From Aselliscus stoliczkanus (taxonomy: Eukaryota; Chordata; Mammalia; Chiroptera; Hipposideridae): a stretch of DNA of 64,000 nucleotides. Below the pieces are notes generated by a model. It did not search any database. It was not told the DNA's origin and worked only from the letters and a program-made list of their open reading frames with translations. The stretch is taken from the NCBI GenBank assembly GCA_033961575.1, contig CM066733.1, positions 65,780,921 to 65,844,920 of the forward strand, given 5' to 3'. Both the position numbers and the translations under genes were made by a program. Of the stretch, positions 25,601 to 39,000 are shown one piece after another (position 1 is the stretch's first letter; each line of letters begins with the position of its first letter).

Positions 25601-27285
25601 AAACACGTTTCAACAAAATAAAATTTTCTACGTATCTGAGATATTTCCCGCAGATTTCTTTTCTTCTAGGAGTTGATTGGCCATCTTCCAGCAGTAGATA
25701 AGTTTCTAATTTGAACACCACCACTATTTAACAAATGGACAAAACAATAGGAGTAAACTTGAAAACCTAGGGTGAGTTGCCCACAAGCTACTGAAAAAAG
25801 GCAGAGGTTAGATGTTACCTGCAAATCATGATCTCATATTTTAGGATGCACCTTGGCATTCAGTGAATTGAATTCTTGGAAATATCTGGTTTAGAGTGAG
25901 ATTAGAAGTTCAGCTGATGCTCAGGTAGATTCTTCCTGGACTTAAATTACTTCCTAGGACTGAATTAGGGTATTTTGGGTGGTATATTAACTCTTCCAGA
26001 ATAAGAAATTTCATTTCAATAAATTATTGCTATAGTTCACTAAAGAGTACCATGGTGTCCTGGAAAAGATAATGTCCCTTCCAAACTTCTACCCCTTTAG
26101 TCATTTGAACAATGAGAAATTCATATTTATCATAGTCACTTTGATCCTTGGTGATATAGCCTAAAAAGGAACTGTTTTTCCCCATCCAAACAGAGACTCT
26201 CTAGATAGAGGAATGATATTAGAGCTGCCCTAGTGGTTTGGTAATACACGCCACTATTCCCACATGCATTTGGCAACTGGCATACTTGAGTCTTTCTTTA
26301 CAAATTAGCCTGCCAACTTTCTTTGCATGCAGAATTGTTTCAGGTAATTGAGAAAAAAAAAATGACCCACATAAGCAAGCTCTTTTAAATTTGGTAAATG
26401 CTTGGAGTATGGCACACCTTAGAGAGAAGTGGAGTGATAGTTAATGGAATTTATCAGCTGATTATCTCTCATCTTTTGAAAGGAATGTAAAACAAATCTT
26501 CATAAATGATGAGTAAACTATGAAAGAAGAATTTGCCCCTCCCACCAAAAAACAAAAAGAAAAAGGAAACTTCAACTCCTCAGAGACTTCTACTTCTAAT
26601 GAGATCATGGTCTGCAGTTCTACTACTGACAAACACCAGTTCATCCTAGCAGAGCAGTTCAGGAGGTAAAAGCCTAGGTTATCTGTGACATAACTTTACC
26701 AATAATGTAAGAACAATAACCCTATGCTTATGGCAAGTATTTCCATACTCCATCTATTGATAGTGTGTCCAGATGGACACAACCGAAAAGACATAGATCA
26801 TTTCTAACAGAAACTCAATTACCTTAAGGTAGGACAAAACAAGCTCCATTTAATACAGCGAAATTTTGTTATGTTTTTCATTTTAAAGACAATTCTCCTT
26901 TCCCTTAATATTCTGGTAAACTCTTTATTTGTAAAAGTACATTTGTTTTGTTTTGTTACTTCATTAATCTATCAACTTCATTTCCAAAGAGTAGATTACT
27001 GTATCTCTTTGTTGAACTTCACTAAATCCAGGAGACTGGCTTTTCTTTTCTTTAGATTTTAATATTTTAAATTCAATTAACATATATAACCAAAGTTGGT
27101 GGGAAACAGTAGCTCTCTCCCAGATAAAAGAGCTAGTGAGCAGATTTTATAATCATTGGACATTTGTTCAGTCCTACCTGAAAATTAACTTATTCTCCTA
27201 CTTGGTATGGGAAAAGGCATTTTCTAGTCATTTTTCTGTGACTGGAAGCACAGCATTAATCCAAGTAAGCACCCAACAGACTGAG
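22615..27285. other. No gene seen, 4.7 kb with almost no recognisable repeat
   Basis: Apart from the poly(T) at 24279 I recognise no mobile element. The longest frame (24695-25000, 101 codons) looks like chance. Low repeat content 3' of a conserved gene would fit conserved noncoding DNA, but that cannot be judged without alignment. Confidence 0.5.
24279..24306 (+). repeat. Poly(T) run of 28
   Basis: Homopolymer, possibly the tail of a lost reversed retroelement; no body was recognised. Confidence 0.95.
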
Positions 27286-27310
27286 TTGCTAAGTCTTCCA
27301 AAGCAAGAAC
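27286..27310 (+). repeat. 25-bp exact direct repeat, copy 1
   Basis: A 25-base stretch beginning TTGCTAAGTCTTCC recurs exactly at 28017-28041, 731 bases away, with unrelated flanks on both sides. Confidence 0.9.
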
Positions 27311-27768
27311 TGGGGAGCAGTTTAGAACTTTAACTCAATGAAAACATTTACCTCAGTACTTTCTTTGAGAGGGAATTCAGGAGCAGTTACAGTTAATATG
27401 TCACCTGCAGAGAAGGTGGGCCAGCTGAGGAGCACTTTCCAGGTAACAAGAACAAATGATACAGCAAGGAGCTACAAAATGATATTGCAGTAGTTATAGT
27501 GACCACTCTGCTAGTGATGGTGGTCAGGTTAATGTTCCAAATATTAATGCAAGGAACACGATTGACTTTATAGGATTAGAATATTTTCTTTACACTGAGA
27601 ACCTGTTGATGGTACATGATGAGTGACGATGGTCCATTTACTCTATTTCACTCTACAACAAGCTTCCTACTTATATCTCCTTTGTCCTATGATAAGTATC
27701 TATATTGCATGGCAGTATATTTTCCCCATCTAAAATGAAAACACTATCACTATGGACGACCCCAATTC

Positions 27769-27811
27769 ACACATACAAACACAAACACACACACACATAC
27801 GCACACACACT
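27769..27811 (+). repeat. Imperfect (CA)n microsatellite
   Basis: CA units interrupted by ACAT, ACAAAC and ACGC. Confidence 0.85.
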
Positions 27812-28016
27812 TGTGCACCCTGATACACATATGTATGGATAGTATACGTAAAGTGCTCATTTGCAGTGGGTGAGCTCTCTGAAAGCAGCCAAACCAACCT
27901 CTCCAAATACAGAGAACCATTAAAAGCCAAGGAAAATCCATATGAACTATTGAGCTCTAAAATGAGATTTTAAACTTTGTCCATATAGTAATTGATTCAA
28001 ATACCTTTTGTGGTTT

Positions 28017-28041
28017 TTGCTAAGTCTTCCAAAGCAAGAAC
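28017..28041 (+). repeat. 25-bp exact direct repeat, copy 2
   Basis: Exact partner of 27286-27310. It lies downstream (in gene sense) of PTCHD4, in sequence with no other recognised repeat. Confidence 0.9.
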
Positions 28042-28271
28042 CTCAAAGACCGATAACATGATATGTAGAATCTAATAAATTCACATCTCTGTGTATTTTG
28101 CTTATTATACAGTAAAATAATACTCTTGCTGTTGAATAGCTATGAATGCTTCTATGTTTGACTAAGGCCAATTTGACTTTCTAGAGAAAGGCCAGCTCAT
28201 TTGCAAATGGACATCTCCCTCCACATAAATTTCAATGTATACTAAAGACAAATCTAAGTATATGTATATAT

Positions 28272-28325
28272 GGTATATATACATATATATGTACATATGG
28301 TATATATACATATATATGTACACAT
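28272..28325. repeat. Two tandem 27-bp palindromic AT-rich units
   Basis: GGTATATATACATATATATG plus seven bases is repeated twice, differing at one position. Each unit is nearly self-complementary (TATATATACATATATATGTA). Confidence 0.85.
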
Positions 28326-28632
28326 AAAATGTACTGGGAAGTCCTTTGGTTTAGACGGTATTGAATATGTACTTCCCAAGTGCATAGGTTTCCTTTGATC
28401 AACCTGTTCAAAAACAAATATGAAAAGTGCCATGGCAATTTTGACATTTCCTATGTTTCTCTTGATTTGGTGGCCCCCTTTCCTCTCTTCTCCAACTCTC
28501 CTAACCTTTTTTTTTTTTAATAGCAGTTGGTTCTTTTGACCTTTAACACTCCATTGATTTGTCCATTCCTTGAAAGAGCTCTAAGATCACCTACAGAGAC
28601 TTATCTTTAGTGAAGAACAATGTTGCAAAGAA

Positions 28633-28638
28633 TTTATT
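28633..28638 (-). other. Candidate polyadenylation signal AATAAA for PTCHD4
   Basis: The plus strand reads TTTATT, which is AATAAA in gene sense, about 190 bases beyond the PTCHD4 stop codon. It is the first canonical hexamer after the stop. AT-rich sequence makes chance hexamers common and the real 3'UTR may be much longer, so use is unproven. Confidence 0.3.
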
Positions 28639-28829
28639 CCTCTTCCTTGATTCCCTCTCCACCCCCCACCCCAAGAAGTGGACACCTTGCTGTGTCATGA
28701 AGAATTCACTCTTGATCTGACTTGCCTTGTTACCCCTGGCCAGCTCAAGCAGCTGAGGTCTGAGATTTACTCGCCCTGCATCGTTGTACAATACTGGAAA
28801 AAGAAAAAGAATCCATTCGTTTATACCCT

Positions 28830-30515
<1,686 letters not shown>

Positions 30516-30620
30516 TCAAGTGAATTCCTTATAGGTTATCTATGCTAAAGAGTACTTTATACTCCTAATCTATGATCCTCCTATCAGGCTCTCAAAATGT
30601 GAGTTACGCAACAGGATATA

Positions 30621-30680
30621 TGGGGTTGTTGGAAAAGTCATGATGTGTTTTTTGGCGTCATGACTTTTCTGACAACCCAA
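30621..30680 (-). mobile_element. Mariner-type MITE, 60 bp, short form
   Basis: Terminal inverted repeats of about 25 bases (TGGGGTTGTTGGAAAAGTCA and, reversed, TTGGGTTGTCAGAAAAGTCA) meet almost head to head across a short spacer. TA flanks both ends (30619-30620 and 30681-30682), the mariner target duplication. It sits in the PTCHD4 intron about 160 bases upstream of the last exon. Strand is arbitrary for a palindrome. Confidence 0.88.
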
Positions 30681-30682
30681 TA

Positions 30683-31787
30683 TTTGGTTCATGTTTCCAC
30701 GTCGACCAAGTTTAGATTTATTGGTATTGTGGTTAAAATAAAACATTCCTTGTCTTTTCTATTAATTTGACAAGTGGTAAGTAGAATGTGACATTAGAGT
30801 GCGATTTTTTCCCCCTCCTGCACACATATCATCTCCTTAAATACATCATAAGTTGTTAAGTGCGGGGGTTGTTATTTGTGCATCTTCAAATGCCCCTTAA
30901 ACACCAGGTTAGTACTTGATCAACTGATGTATTGACTCATAGTCCCGAACCTCCATTTCAAGCTGACTTACGTGCTAATTTAGGAAATTATAAGATGATT
31001 TTAAACACTTAAGCATGGCTTTAAATGGATTTTACAATGTTAATTATCAGCTTGGTGGCCAAATTACTTAGAAGCCAATTCCTAGAGATCTGATTAATGA
31101 ACACTGGATGTGAATCAAAAAAATCTGGGTTACATAAAAGACAGGGCAAGACCTTCAGAATGAGATAAGATATCACAACAAACATTTCCCTTGGGCTCCT
31201 CACAGAGCATTTGTTCACATAGAGTGGATGCTGACTAAATGTTTGCCTCATTAAAACGGATAGAGAATGCTTCTTGTTAACTAATTTGGGTATAGCCTTT
31301 GATAAGGGTAAACAGACAAAGGTTTATTAAAAAAAATATTACATGAGCATCTACTATGTGCCAGATACTGTCAGATACTGAGATGCTTTAGTTTAGGAAC
31401 TTGACAGCTCTTATGATACCATCACTTGGTTCTTTACTATCAAAATCATAAAGCAACTGGGAAAGTAGGTATTATATCGTATCTGCAATTTCCCTTTTAT
31501 CACTTCCCTGAATTAGTTCTGTCAATAACCACCCAGGATATATCAACTGATAACTTTTTGACTGAGTGAAACTCTTCATAGATCACTCTTGCTCTTGGAA
31601 CCATGGCAGTACTACACACAAACCTTTTCTATGAATGGATACAAATTGTGTTTGGGCTGTTCTCCAAGAAATCCATTAGATAAGAATGTAGTATATTGGT
31701 ACAAAATGAGCTAGTTCAAGAAAACCTGGAAAATGGACTTTGTGTGGCACTGAAATATTGGGGTTTATATGTCACAGACCCAATTCA
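30683..31787. other. PTCHD4 intron, no exon seen
   Basis: Presumed intron 2. CTACTATGTGCCAGATACTG near 31354 is an L2-like piece with a CAGATACTG duplication. Nothing else is recognised. Confidence 0.6.
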
Positions 31788-31801
31788 CTTAGTATTGCTT
31801 T

Positions 31802-31906
31802 TTTTTTGGGGGGGGGCAGTGTCACTGGCCCTCATATGTGGGACCTGAACCGGGGCCGCTGGCTTCCCAAACCAGTGCTTAACCACCGTGCCACTTGGCC
31901 GGCCCC
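31802..31906 (-). mobile_element. tRNA-derived SINE, short type
   Basis: Reversed short SINE with GGCAGTGTCACTGGCCCTC, TATGTGGGACCTGAACCGG and a TTGGCCGGCC head. The flanking duplication CTTAGTATTGCTTT lies at 31788-31801 and 31907-31920. The tail has a T-run followed by a G-run. Confidence 0.92.
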
Positions 31907-31920
31907 CTTAGTATTGCTTT

Positions 31921-33184
31921 AACAAATGTATAATAATGGCGAGGGTCTTTCTATAATCTGATTTTGTGTTGTTGATAGAGTTTGCCAATTGGCTAATATC
32001 ATTCTTCCCCATCTCATTTACTTTTATTTGGGACTGCAATGTGCATAATTAAAAACTTTCTTTCTCAGCCTACCTTTCAACTAGGGGTGGTTCATATGAC
32101 TTATTTCTGAACAATGCAATGTGACTGGAAGACATCTAAGGATGCTTTGTCCAAAATGACATAATGGAGTCATCAAATGAGCCCTGACCTACCTTCCTCT
32201 TGAATTTTCTTTAAAGAAAATCAAATCTACATTTGGCTAAGCCACTGTAAGGAAGGCTAGTATGTGCTGGTGAACCTATTCCTAGCCAACCAAGTTTAGT
32301 AGGTGAGTTAACATCTCCCAAAACCTCTTTTATGGGGATCTAAGAATTCTTGCTTTATAGTTAACCTGACTATGGAATTTACAGGCTTAAATGTATATAA
32401 TGCTAACCTTTGATTTTAAAAACATGCTGGTCCACATATTTTGGGAGTTTTTATTAACTTTTAATTGTTATTTCATTGGCAGCCTTTATTAGATATTAAA
32501 GCCTATCTATTCTCCAAAGTTCTTTCTTCTGGGTCTCTAGATACTTTTATCCTAACAAATAGAAAGGGTTATGAAAGCTGCACTCAGGTATAAAGTAAGG
32601 TTTTATACCTGTGTATGCAGACGATGATCTATTCCTTCTTACATTTAATTAGTAAGTCAACATGTATGTACATTGAATTAAGTCTAAGGATTCTTAACAA
32701 AAATCACTTGTTCATTTCTATCTTCCGCAAGACTCCTTGACCAAAGAAAATACTTATTCTTTTATTCCCTTGACAAAAACATAATATTAGGATATTAGTT
32801 AAGGTAATTAGAATAATTCTTCCTTTAGAGCGCTTCTCTTCTGAAATGAGGACTCTTGCTATCTTTGTAGTCATGAGTGGGGAAAAGGCTACCTGGGACT
32901 ACAGCTAAATTTGGCTTGCCTTTGCTAATGGTCACTTTTATGGAATATTAGGTACATTATGTAGGCCAGAGTGTGGCTTTATATAGTACAAAAGTCTGTC
33001 TGTGTAGGAAGATGTGCTAAGCCATACTAGGTTAAGTAATCACTTTATGTATGATGAAAACTGACAACACAGGAGATGGAATTTTTTAACCCCTTCATAC
33101 ATTTAGATATTTTATAGGGTATTCCTATCAATTTTTACTTGTTTGATTCTGAAAATCTGGCCACTTCCCAGTAAATAAATCTCT
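31921..33184. other. PTCHD4 intron, no exon seen
   Basis: No reading frame resembles the upstream PTCHD4 exons and no repeat was named with confidence. Confidence 0.55.
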
Positions 33185-33625
33185 TATGTGTTTCAGCCAG
33201 GGTGATTTTCTCTCTCCCCATGAACCTGCCATGATTAGTCTTATCTTCTTATTTCTGTTTATGCCATTTCCTCTGCCTTATAATGCCTTCTCCTCATTGC
33301 TGGTCATTTAATTGGAATTCTATTCATTGGTCTGTTAAGGGTCAGCTCAGTCTTTCTTTTTTACCAAGAAACTATCTTTGGCAATTTCAGATTGATTTTT
33401 TTCTGTTCTTTAAAGTCTTATTGCATTACTCACTTTGACACTCAACCATGTGCTGTTTTGCTTTGGAACAAAATGGCTTTATTAAGATAGGTTCTATCTC
33501 TTTGGTAAGACTGCAAATTCTTCAAGGTCAGATAATGCATTTTATTTTTCTTTTTTACTCTGTAGAACATTTGGCAAAGTGATAGATGCCCAGAAGATAC
33601 CCACTAACCTGATTGAATTAATGGA
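33185..33625 (+). mobile_element. L2-like LINE relic
   Basis: GCCATTTCCTCTGCCTTATA, GGTCAGCTCAGTCTTTC, AAATTCTTCAAGGTCAGATA and the end GATTGAATTAATGG follow the L2 3' pattern. Confidence 0.5.
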
Positions 33626-33751
33626 CTGTAATTCTTGATTCTAAATGGGTTCAGAAAATGTATCTTTTACTTAGTTATAAAAATAATATACTTAATACAT
33701 CTTTATACCTATATTAATTGTGTCCAGAAGAGCTATACTTTTTATACACTT

Positions 33752-34270
33752 TTAAAAAAATTAACTTATTTTCCAATTACTGTTGACATACAATATTATA
33801 TTAGTTTCAAGTGTACAAAATAGTGATTAGATATTTATATACCTTATGAAGTAAGTGATCACCCCAGTAAGTCTAGTGTTCATTTGACACTATACATAGT
33901 TATTACAATATTATTACTATATGCTCTATGCTCTACTTTATATCCCCATGACTGGTTTTATATCTGGCAATTTGGACTTCTTAATTCCTTTCACCTTTTT
34001 CACCCATTCCCCCAATCCCCCTCATATCTAGCAACCATCAATTTTTCCTCTGTATCTCGGAGTTTGTTTGTATTTTGTTTGTTCATTTATATTCTTTATC
34101 AGATTTCACATATAAGTACAATCATATGCTATTTGTCTTTCTCTATCCGACTTATTTCACTCAGCATAATACCCTCTAGGTCCATCCATATTGTTGTAAG
34201 TGGCAAGATTTCATTCTTTTTTATGGTTGGGTAATATTCCATTATACATATGTACCACATCTTTATCCAT
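33752..34270 (-). mobile_element. L1 LINE 3' fragment, antisense
   Basis: Complement of an L1 3'UTR and ORF2 end: GTTGACATACAATATTATAT, AGATTTCACATATAAGTAC, TATTTCACTCAGCATAATA and AATATTCCATTATACATATG. Truncated at about 34270. Confidence 0.88.
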
Positions 34271-36044
34271 GAATTCAGTTTCACTCAATATATATTTGTG
34301 AGCATATTTAGAATTTGTTATACATGAGAACCTGTGCTAGTCAATATGTAACACATAAAGGTAAACAAGAAACATAATCTTTTCCAACATCTGTCAGTCC
34401 AGAAGTTCATTTTTACTTGGAGAATTCTGAGACAGAGTTCAAAGCTTCTAATAAATATAAAATTTAAATGCAGCCCTGTATATCATAGGGGTGTTTAGAA
34501 GCATTCCTCATCTCTACCCATTCTGCCAATAGCACACTCTATAGTTGTGACAACTTAATATATCTTCAGACATTGCTGAATGCTGTCTGGGAACAAAATT
34601 GCACTCAATTGAAAATTATTAGTTTATTTATTTTTTTTAAAAAGAATAGTACACACATGCACACACATATACACATCATACACATGTTTAATCACCTTTT
34701 CCTGATTATAAATACAGGACATATCTACCCATTCATCTATCCATCCATGCATCCATCCTTACACCTTACATCCATACAGATACATAACTACTCAAATAAT
34801 TAATTCACAGAACTGGGCTCCTACCAAGAAGAAATTAGGATTTGGGATTACTCTTGTCACTGTCCAGTGGTCTGTCAACCACGGAGTGCCTGTTTTCTAA
34901 TTTCTGCAGTGTTTTCTGTCTTGGTTTCTTTCTTTTCATTTTGGTTTTCATTCTGAGGCCAGAACCATTTTTTGATCTTCTGCTTGCTTCAAAAAAGCCC
35001 TAACTCTTTTCTAATATGGTTGTATTCACTATTTTTCCACCCGTACTCAGAATGTCCTATTCCTATTCAAACAATGCACCTGCAACCAAGACACTGATAT
35101 CTATCCAGAAGACAGGTGGTCCACCATCTCAGATAATGATGCGGGCACAGAATCTGAGTGTGAGTTGACCCACTGAACAATGACCTGAACTATTTACAGA
35201 ATATTACTTCCTGGTACTTCAGGCCTGACTGTTCTTTGCTTCTGTTTGATTTTCCCATGGAAATCTTTAATCCTTACTTGAGGCCTCAACTTGTTTTATG
35301 ATCAACTCCATTCAAGTTCCTAACAGGCAAGAGAGACATAGATGTAAGCAATTAACTGACATGTAAAGAAGAATTGCATTCTTGTTAAGTAGAGATGTAT
35401 GCTGTGTACTGTGAAAATACAGTTGATTCTTCCTGAGGGATCAGGAAAAGCTCCAAAAGATTTTAGAAGGCAGCAGATGATGCTAATTGTAGTCTAGAAT
35501 ATTCTGATGCAATAACATGAATGAAGGCCCAAACACCTGTAAATTGAGTTAAGGTAGTTGTGTTTTTAATGTTTACAATTGTGATTTTTTTTTCTCTCTC
35601 AGCAGAGATTAGCTTGCTGGTGCAGCAGGTTGAAAAAATATATATATTTTATTTACTGTTCCAAAAGATGACTGCCAATTTTGAGTATGATTCCCTTCCA
35701 CTATATTAGTATAAATTCACAAGCTATATTAGAATTTCATAATATGTAGCTCAACTGGTGCATTATTGGATAACTAATATTTCCTTTGGCAAAAATTCAT
35801 GAAAGAAAAGAGAGAGAACTTTTAGGAGTGAAAATGACTTGGACAGAGTTGGAACTGGGAGAAAATTCAAAGAGGGAAATGAACAGAAATAAAAGACTTA
35901 TGTGTATATGTACACATATTGAATATTCTACAAGTTTTCGTGGCTGTTGGGGAGACTTTTTTCTAAATGAAAGCAAATGGAAGCATTTTGCAATAGCAAG
36001 GAAAACTTACATGGCAGTTTGCTAACATACCTTATTTAACAATA
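34271..36044. other. PTCHD4 intron, no exon seen
   Basis: Contains a CCAT/CATC-rich stretch near 34732-34762 and otherwise unassigned sequence. Confidence 0.55.
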
Positions 36045-36470
36045 ACTTCATGGGTATGTAAAGTAAAGCATAGGGAATATAGTCAATAATATGGTAATAA
36101 CTATATAGTGCCAGGTGGGTACTAGCCTAGTCAGGGGGATCACTTCTTAAACTATATAAACATCTAACCACTATATTGTACACCTGAAACTAGCCAAAAT
36201 AATATTGAATGTCAACTGTAATGAAAAATTTAAAAAGGGGGAGAAAGGTGAAGGGAAATAGGAGGTCCAAATCTTCAGGTATAAAACAAATAAGTCATAG
36301 GGATGTAATGTACAGCATGGGGGAATATAGTCAATAATACTGAGTTCGATGGTTGCTGGACTTATGGTGATCACTTCTTTAGGTATATAAATGTTAAATA
36401 ACTATTGTGTACACCTGAAACTATTATAATGTTGTATGTTAACTATATTTTAATAAAAATCTTAAAACAA
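36045..36470 (+). mobile_element. Two adjacent L1 3'UTR ends, sense
   Basis: Two related L1 tails lie head to tail. The first ends TTGTACACCTGAAACTAGCC and an A/G-rich run near 36238. The second repeats GTAATGTACAGCATGGG, GGTGATCACTTCTTTAGG and GTGTACACCTGAAACTAT and ends ATTTTAATAAAAATCTT. This is the tail style of laurasiatherian L1s. Confidence 0.85.
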
Positions 36471-37614
36471 AAGCTTAATAAGTTCTGCTATTTGCAATTG
36501 AGATGTATAGAAAAGACTATGTGGGTTCTTCTGACTATAGTGGTACAGGTCAGGAGAACAAATATTTTAAGTGATTAAAATAAAAAAAAATAATGTTTTT
36601 ATTACTAACAACCTAATTCCAGTTTCAAATGAGCTGAACAATATTCAGAACTGGTTACCATTCCATTTGATCCTCAAGTAATCACTCTACAAGTGAAGAT
36701 CGCTTCTAAAGTAAGATGGATTGTCCCTGACAACTGATTTCAAACCACATTTAACAACAGTTCTCTAAGCTCCTGCACCTCCAGGGTAAACTTCCACACT
36801 GTGATTGTACCTTATAGTGCTGTAGGAAAACTTGCCTAAAGCGACTTCTTTCCAAGCCATTTTGTTCTTCTGTAAATCTGATATAAACATTATAGTTACC
36901 ATTTTATTCCCAAACCCAGCCTCTCCAAAACCCAGAACTCCAAAGAAAATAGTTTAAACAAAGATTAAATCCAATCAGGACTAGCTGTGACTAACTCAGT
37001 TAGTACTCCTTACTGGGTTTTTCTTTGATATATTGCTCTAAGCACCATCTGTGGGCTTCTAGTTCCTCTTAACGAGCTGAATCAGAATTCTCTTCATTTG
37101 GCTCAAGAAGGTTCATTAGTGGGTCTCCCTTTGCACTCAAACATGTTAAACCCCTAGCAGGACATGAGAGCATGATATGTGCATCACAGACATAAGAAAC
37201 AGAGATTTAAAAAAAAAATACTCCTTCCTATGACCTGCTTCAGAGAAAGCTTTCTACATCCTCTTAGCAGTTATTTCTGCTCTGTTTAGCTATTCTTTCA
37301 ATAAACTTGTTTGTGGAAGTCACCGCTGGGCTCAGATGGAAAAGAGCATTTTGACTTTGTATTGGGCTTCTAGGATATGTGATTTCCCAATGCCAACCAA
37401 ATGAATAAATAATGAATGAGAAAAACAAAACAAAACCCAGTTACCTGAACCAGTGAAGCAGATGACAAAAGAAATCTGGATATTGAACCAGCATTTTGTT
37501 ATTGTTCACATGTTCGGCATTTCATATATACAGGATCCTTATCCATTGTTTCTTCTCTTTAGTTGGCTGATAGCCACTTAGATTTTTAAAGATACCACTC
37601 AAGCATGATCTGAT
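36471..37614. other. PTCHD4 intron, no exon seen
   Basis: Unassigned AT-rich sequence without coding signal. Confidence 0.55.
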
Positions 37615-37815
<201 letters not shown>

Positions 37816-37816
37816 T

Positions 37817-39000
37817 TATTAGTAACAGATGTATGAAACAATGCAATAGTTATCCTTTTCACCCCTTACAAAATGACTCCCCCTCCCCCAACTACTGCTC
37901 CCCCACCCTCGATATCATACATATCTATTACAATTCCATTGGCTCCATCCCCACACTATACTCCATATGCCATGACTATATATGTGTTACATTATAGTCA
38001 ACATCTAATATTAATCAGTGGCAGCTTCAGATGTACAGTGCAGTAGTCAGGCCACTACACGATCGATGAAGTGGTCTCCCTAACAAGACATGAGTCCATC
38101 TGGTCCCCTAAAAAATATTTACAACATTATTGATTATATTCCCCAAACTGTCTTTTCTGTCCCTGCGGCAATATTGTAATTACCAGTTTATGTTGCCTTG
38201 TCCCTTCTCTTTCTCCCTCATGCCCACCCCCATCCCATCTAGCAATCATCAGTTTTTTTCTGTGTCTCTAAGACTTTCTGTTTATATTGCTCATTTATTC
38301 AGTTCTTTAGATTTCACATATAAGTGAGATCATATGGCATTTGTCTTTCTCTGACTGACTTATTTCACTTAACATAATGTTCTCTAGGTCCATCAATTTC
38401 ATTGTAAATGGTACGATTTCTTTCTTCTTTATAGCTGCTTAATACTCCATTGTGTAAATGTACCACAGTTTATTAATCCAGTCGTCTACTGCTGGGCATT
38501 TTGATTGTTTCCAAGTCTTGGCTATTGTCAATAGCGCTGCCATGAACATAGGGGTGCATACATTTTTTTGAATTAGTGTCTTGGGTTTTTCAGGATAAAT
38601 ACCTGAAATTTTTCAGAAAGTGGAACTGGTGGGTCATAAGGTAGTTCCATTTCCAGTTTTTTGAGATACCTCCATACTGACTTCCATAGTGGCTGCACCA
38701 ATCTGCAGTCCCACCAACAGTGCAGCAGGGTTCCCTTTACCCCACAACCTCGCCAGCACTTGTTCATTGATTTATTGATGATAGCCTTTCTGACCCGAGT
38801 GAGATGGTATCTCATTGTGGTTTTTATTTGCATTTCCCTAATGATGAGTGAGGTTGAACATTTTCTCATATGCCTGTTGGCCACTTGTATGTCCTCTTTC
38901 GAGAAATGTCTCTTCATATCCTTTGCCCATTTTTTAATTGAGTTGTTTGGTTTTTTGGTGTTGAGTTGCATGACTGTTTGACTTGCATAGAAGTCTGTCC
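37817..39000 (-). mobile_element. L1 LINE 3' end with remnant ORF2 C-terminus
   Basis: A minus-strand open frame at 38573-39007 carries the L1 ORF2 C-terminus: [40 protein letters not shown], and the Cys/His cluster [18 protein letters not shown]. The 3'UTR runs down to about 37817, followed by the (TTTC)n/(TTCC)n array that takes the place of the A-tail. The 5' truncation falls near 39000. The remnant lacks endonuclease and reverse transcriptase, so it is dead, but it is the best preserved L1 coding piece here. Confidence 0.92.
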
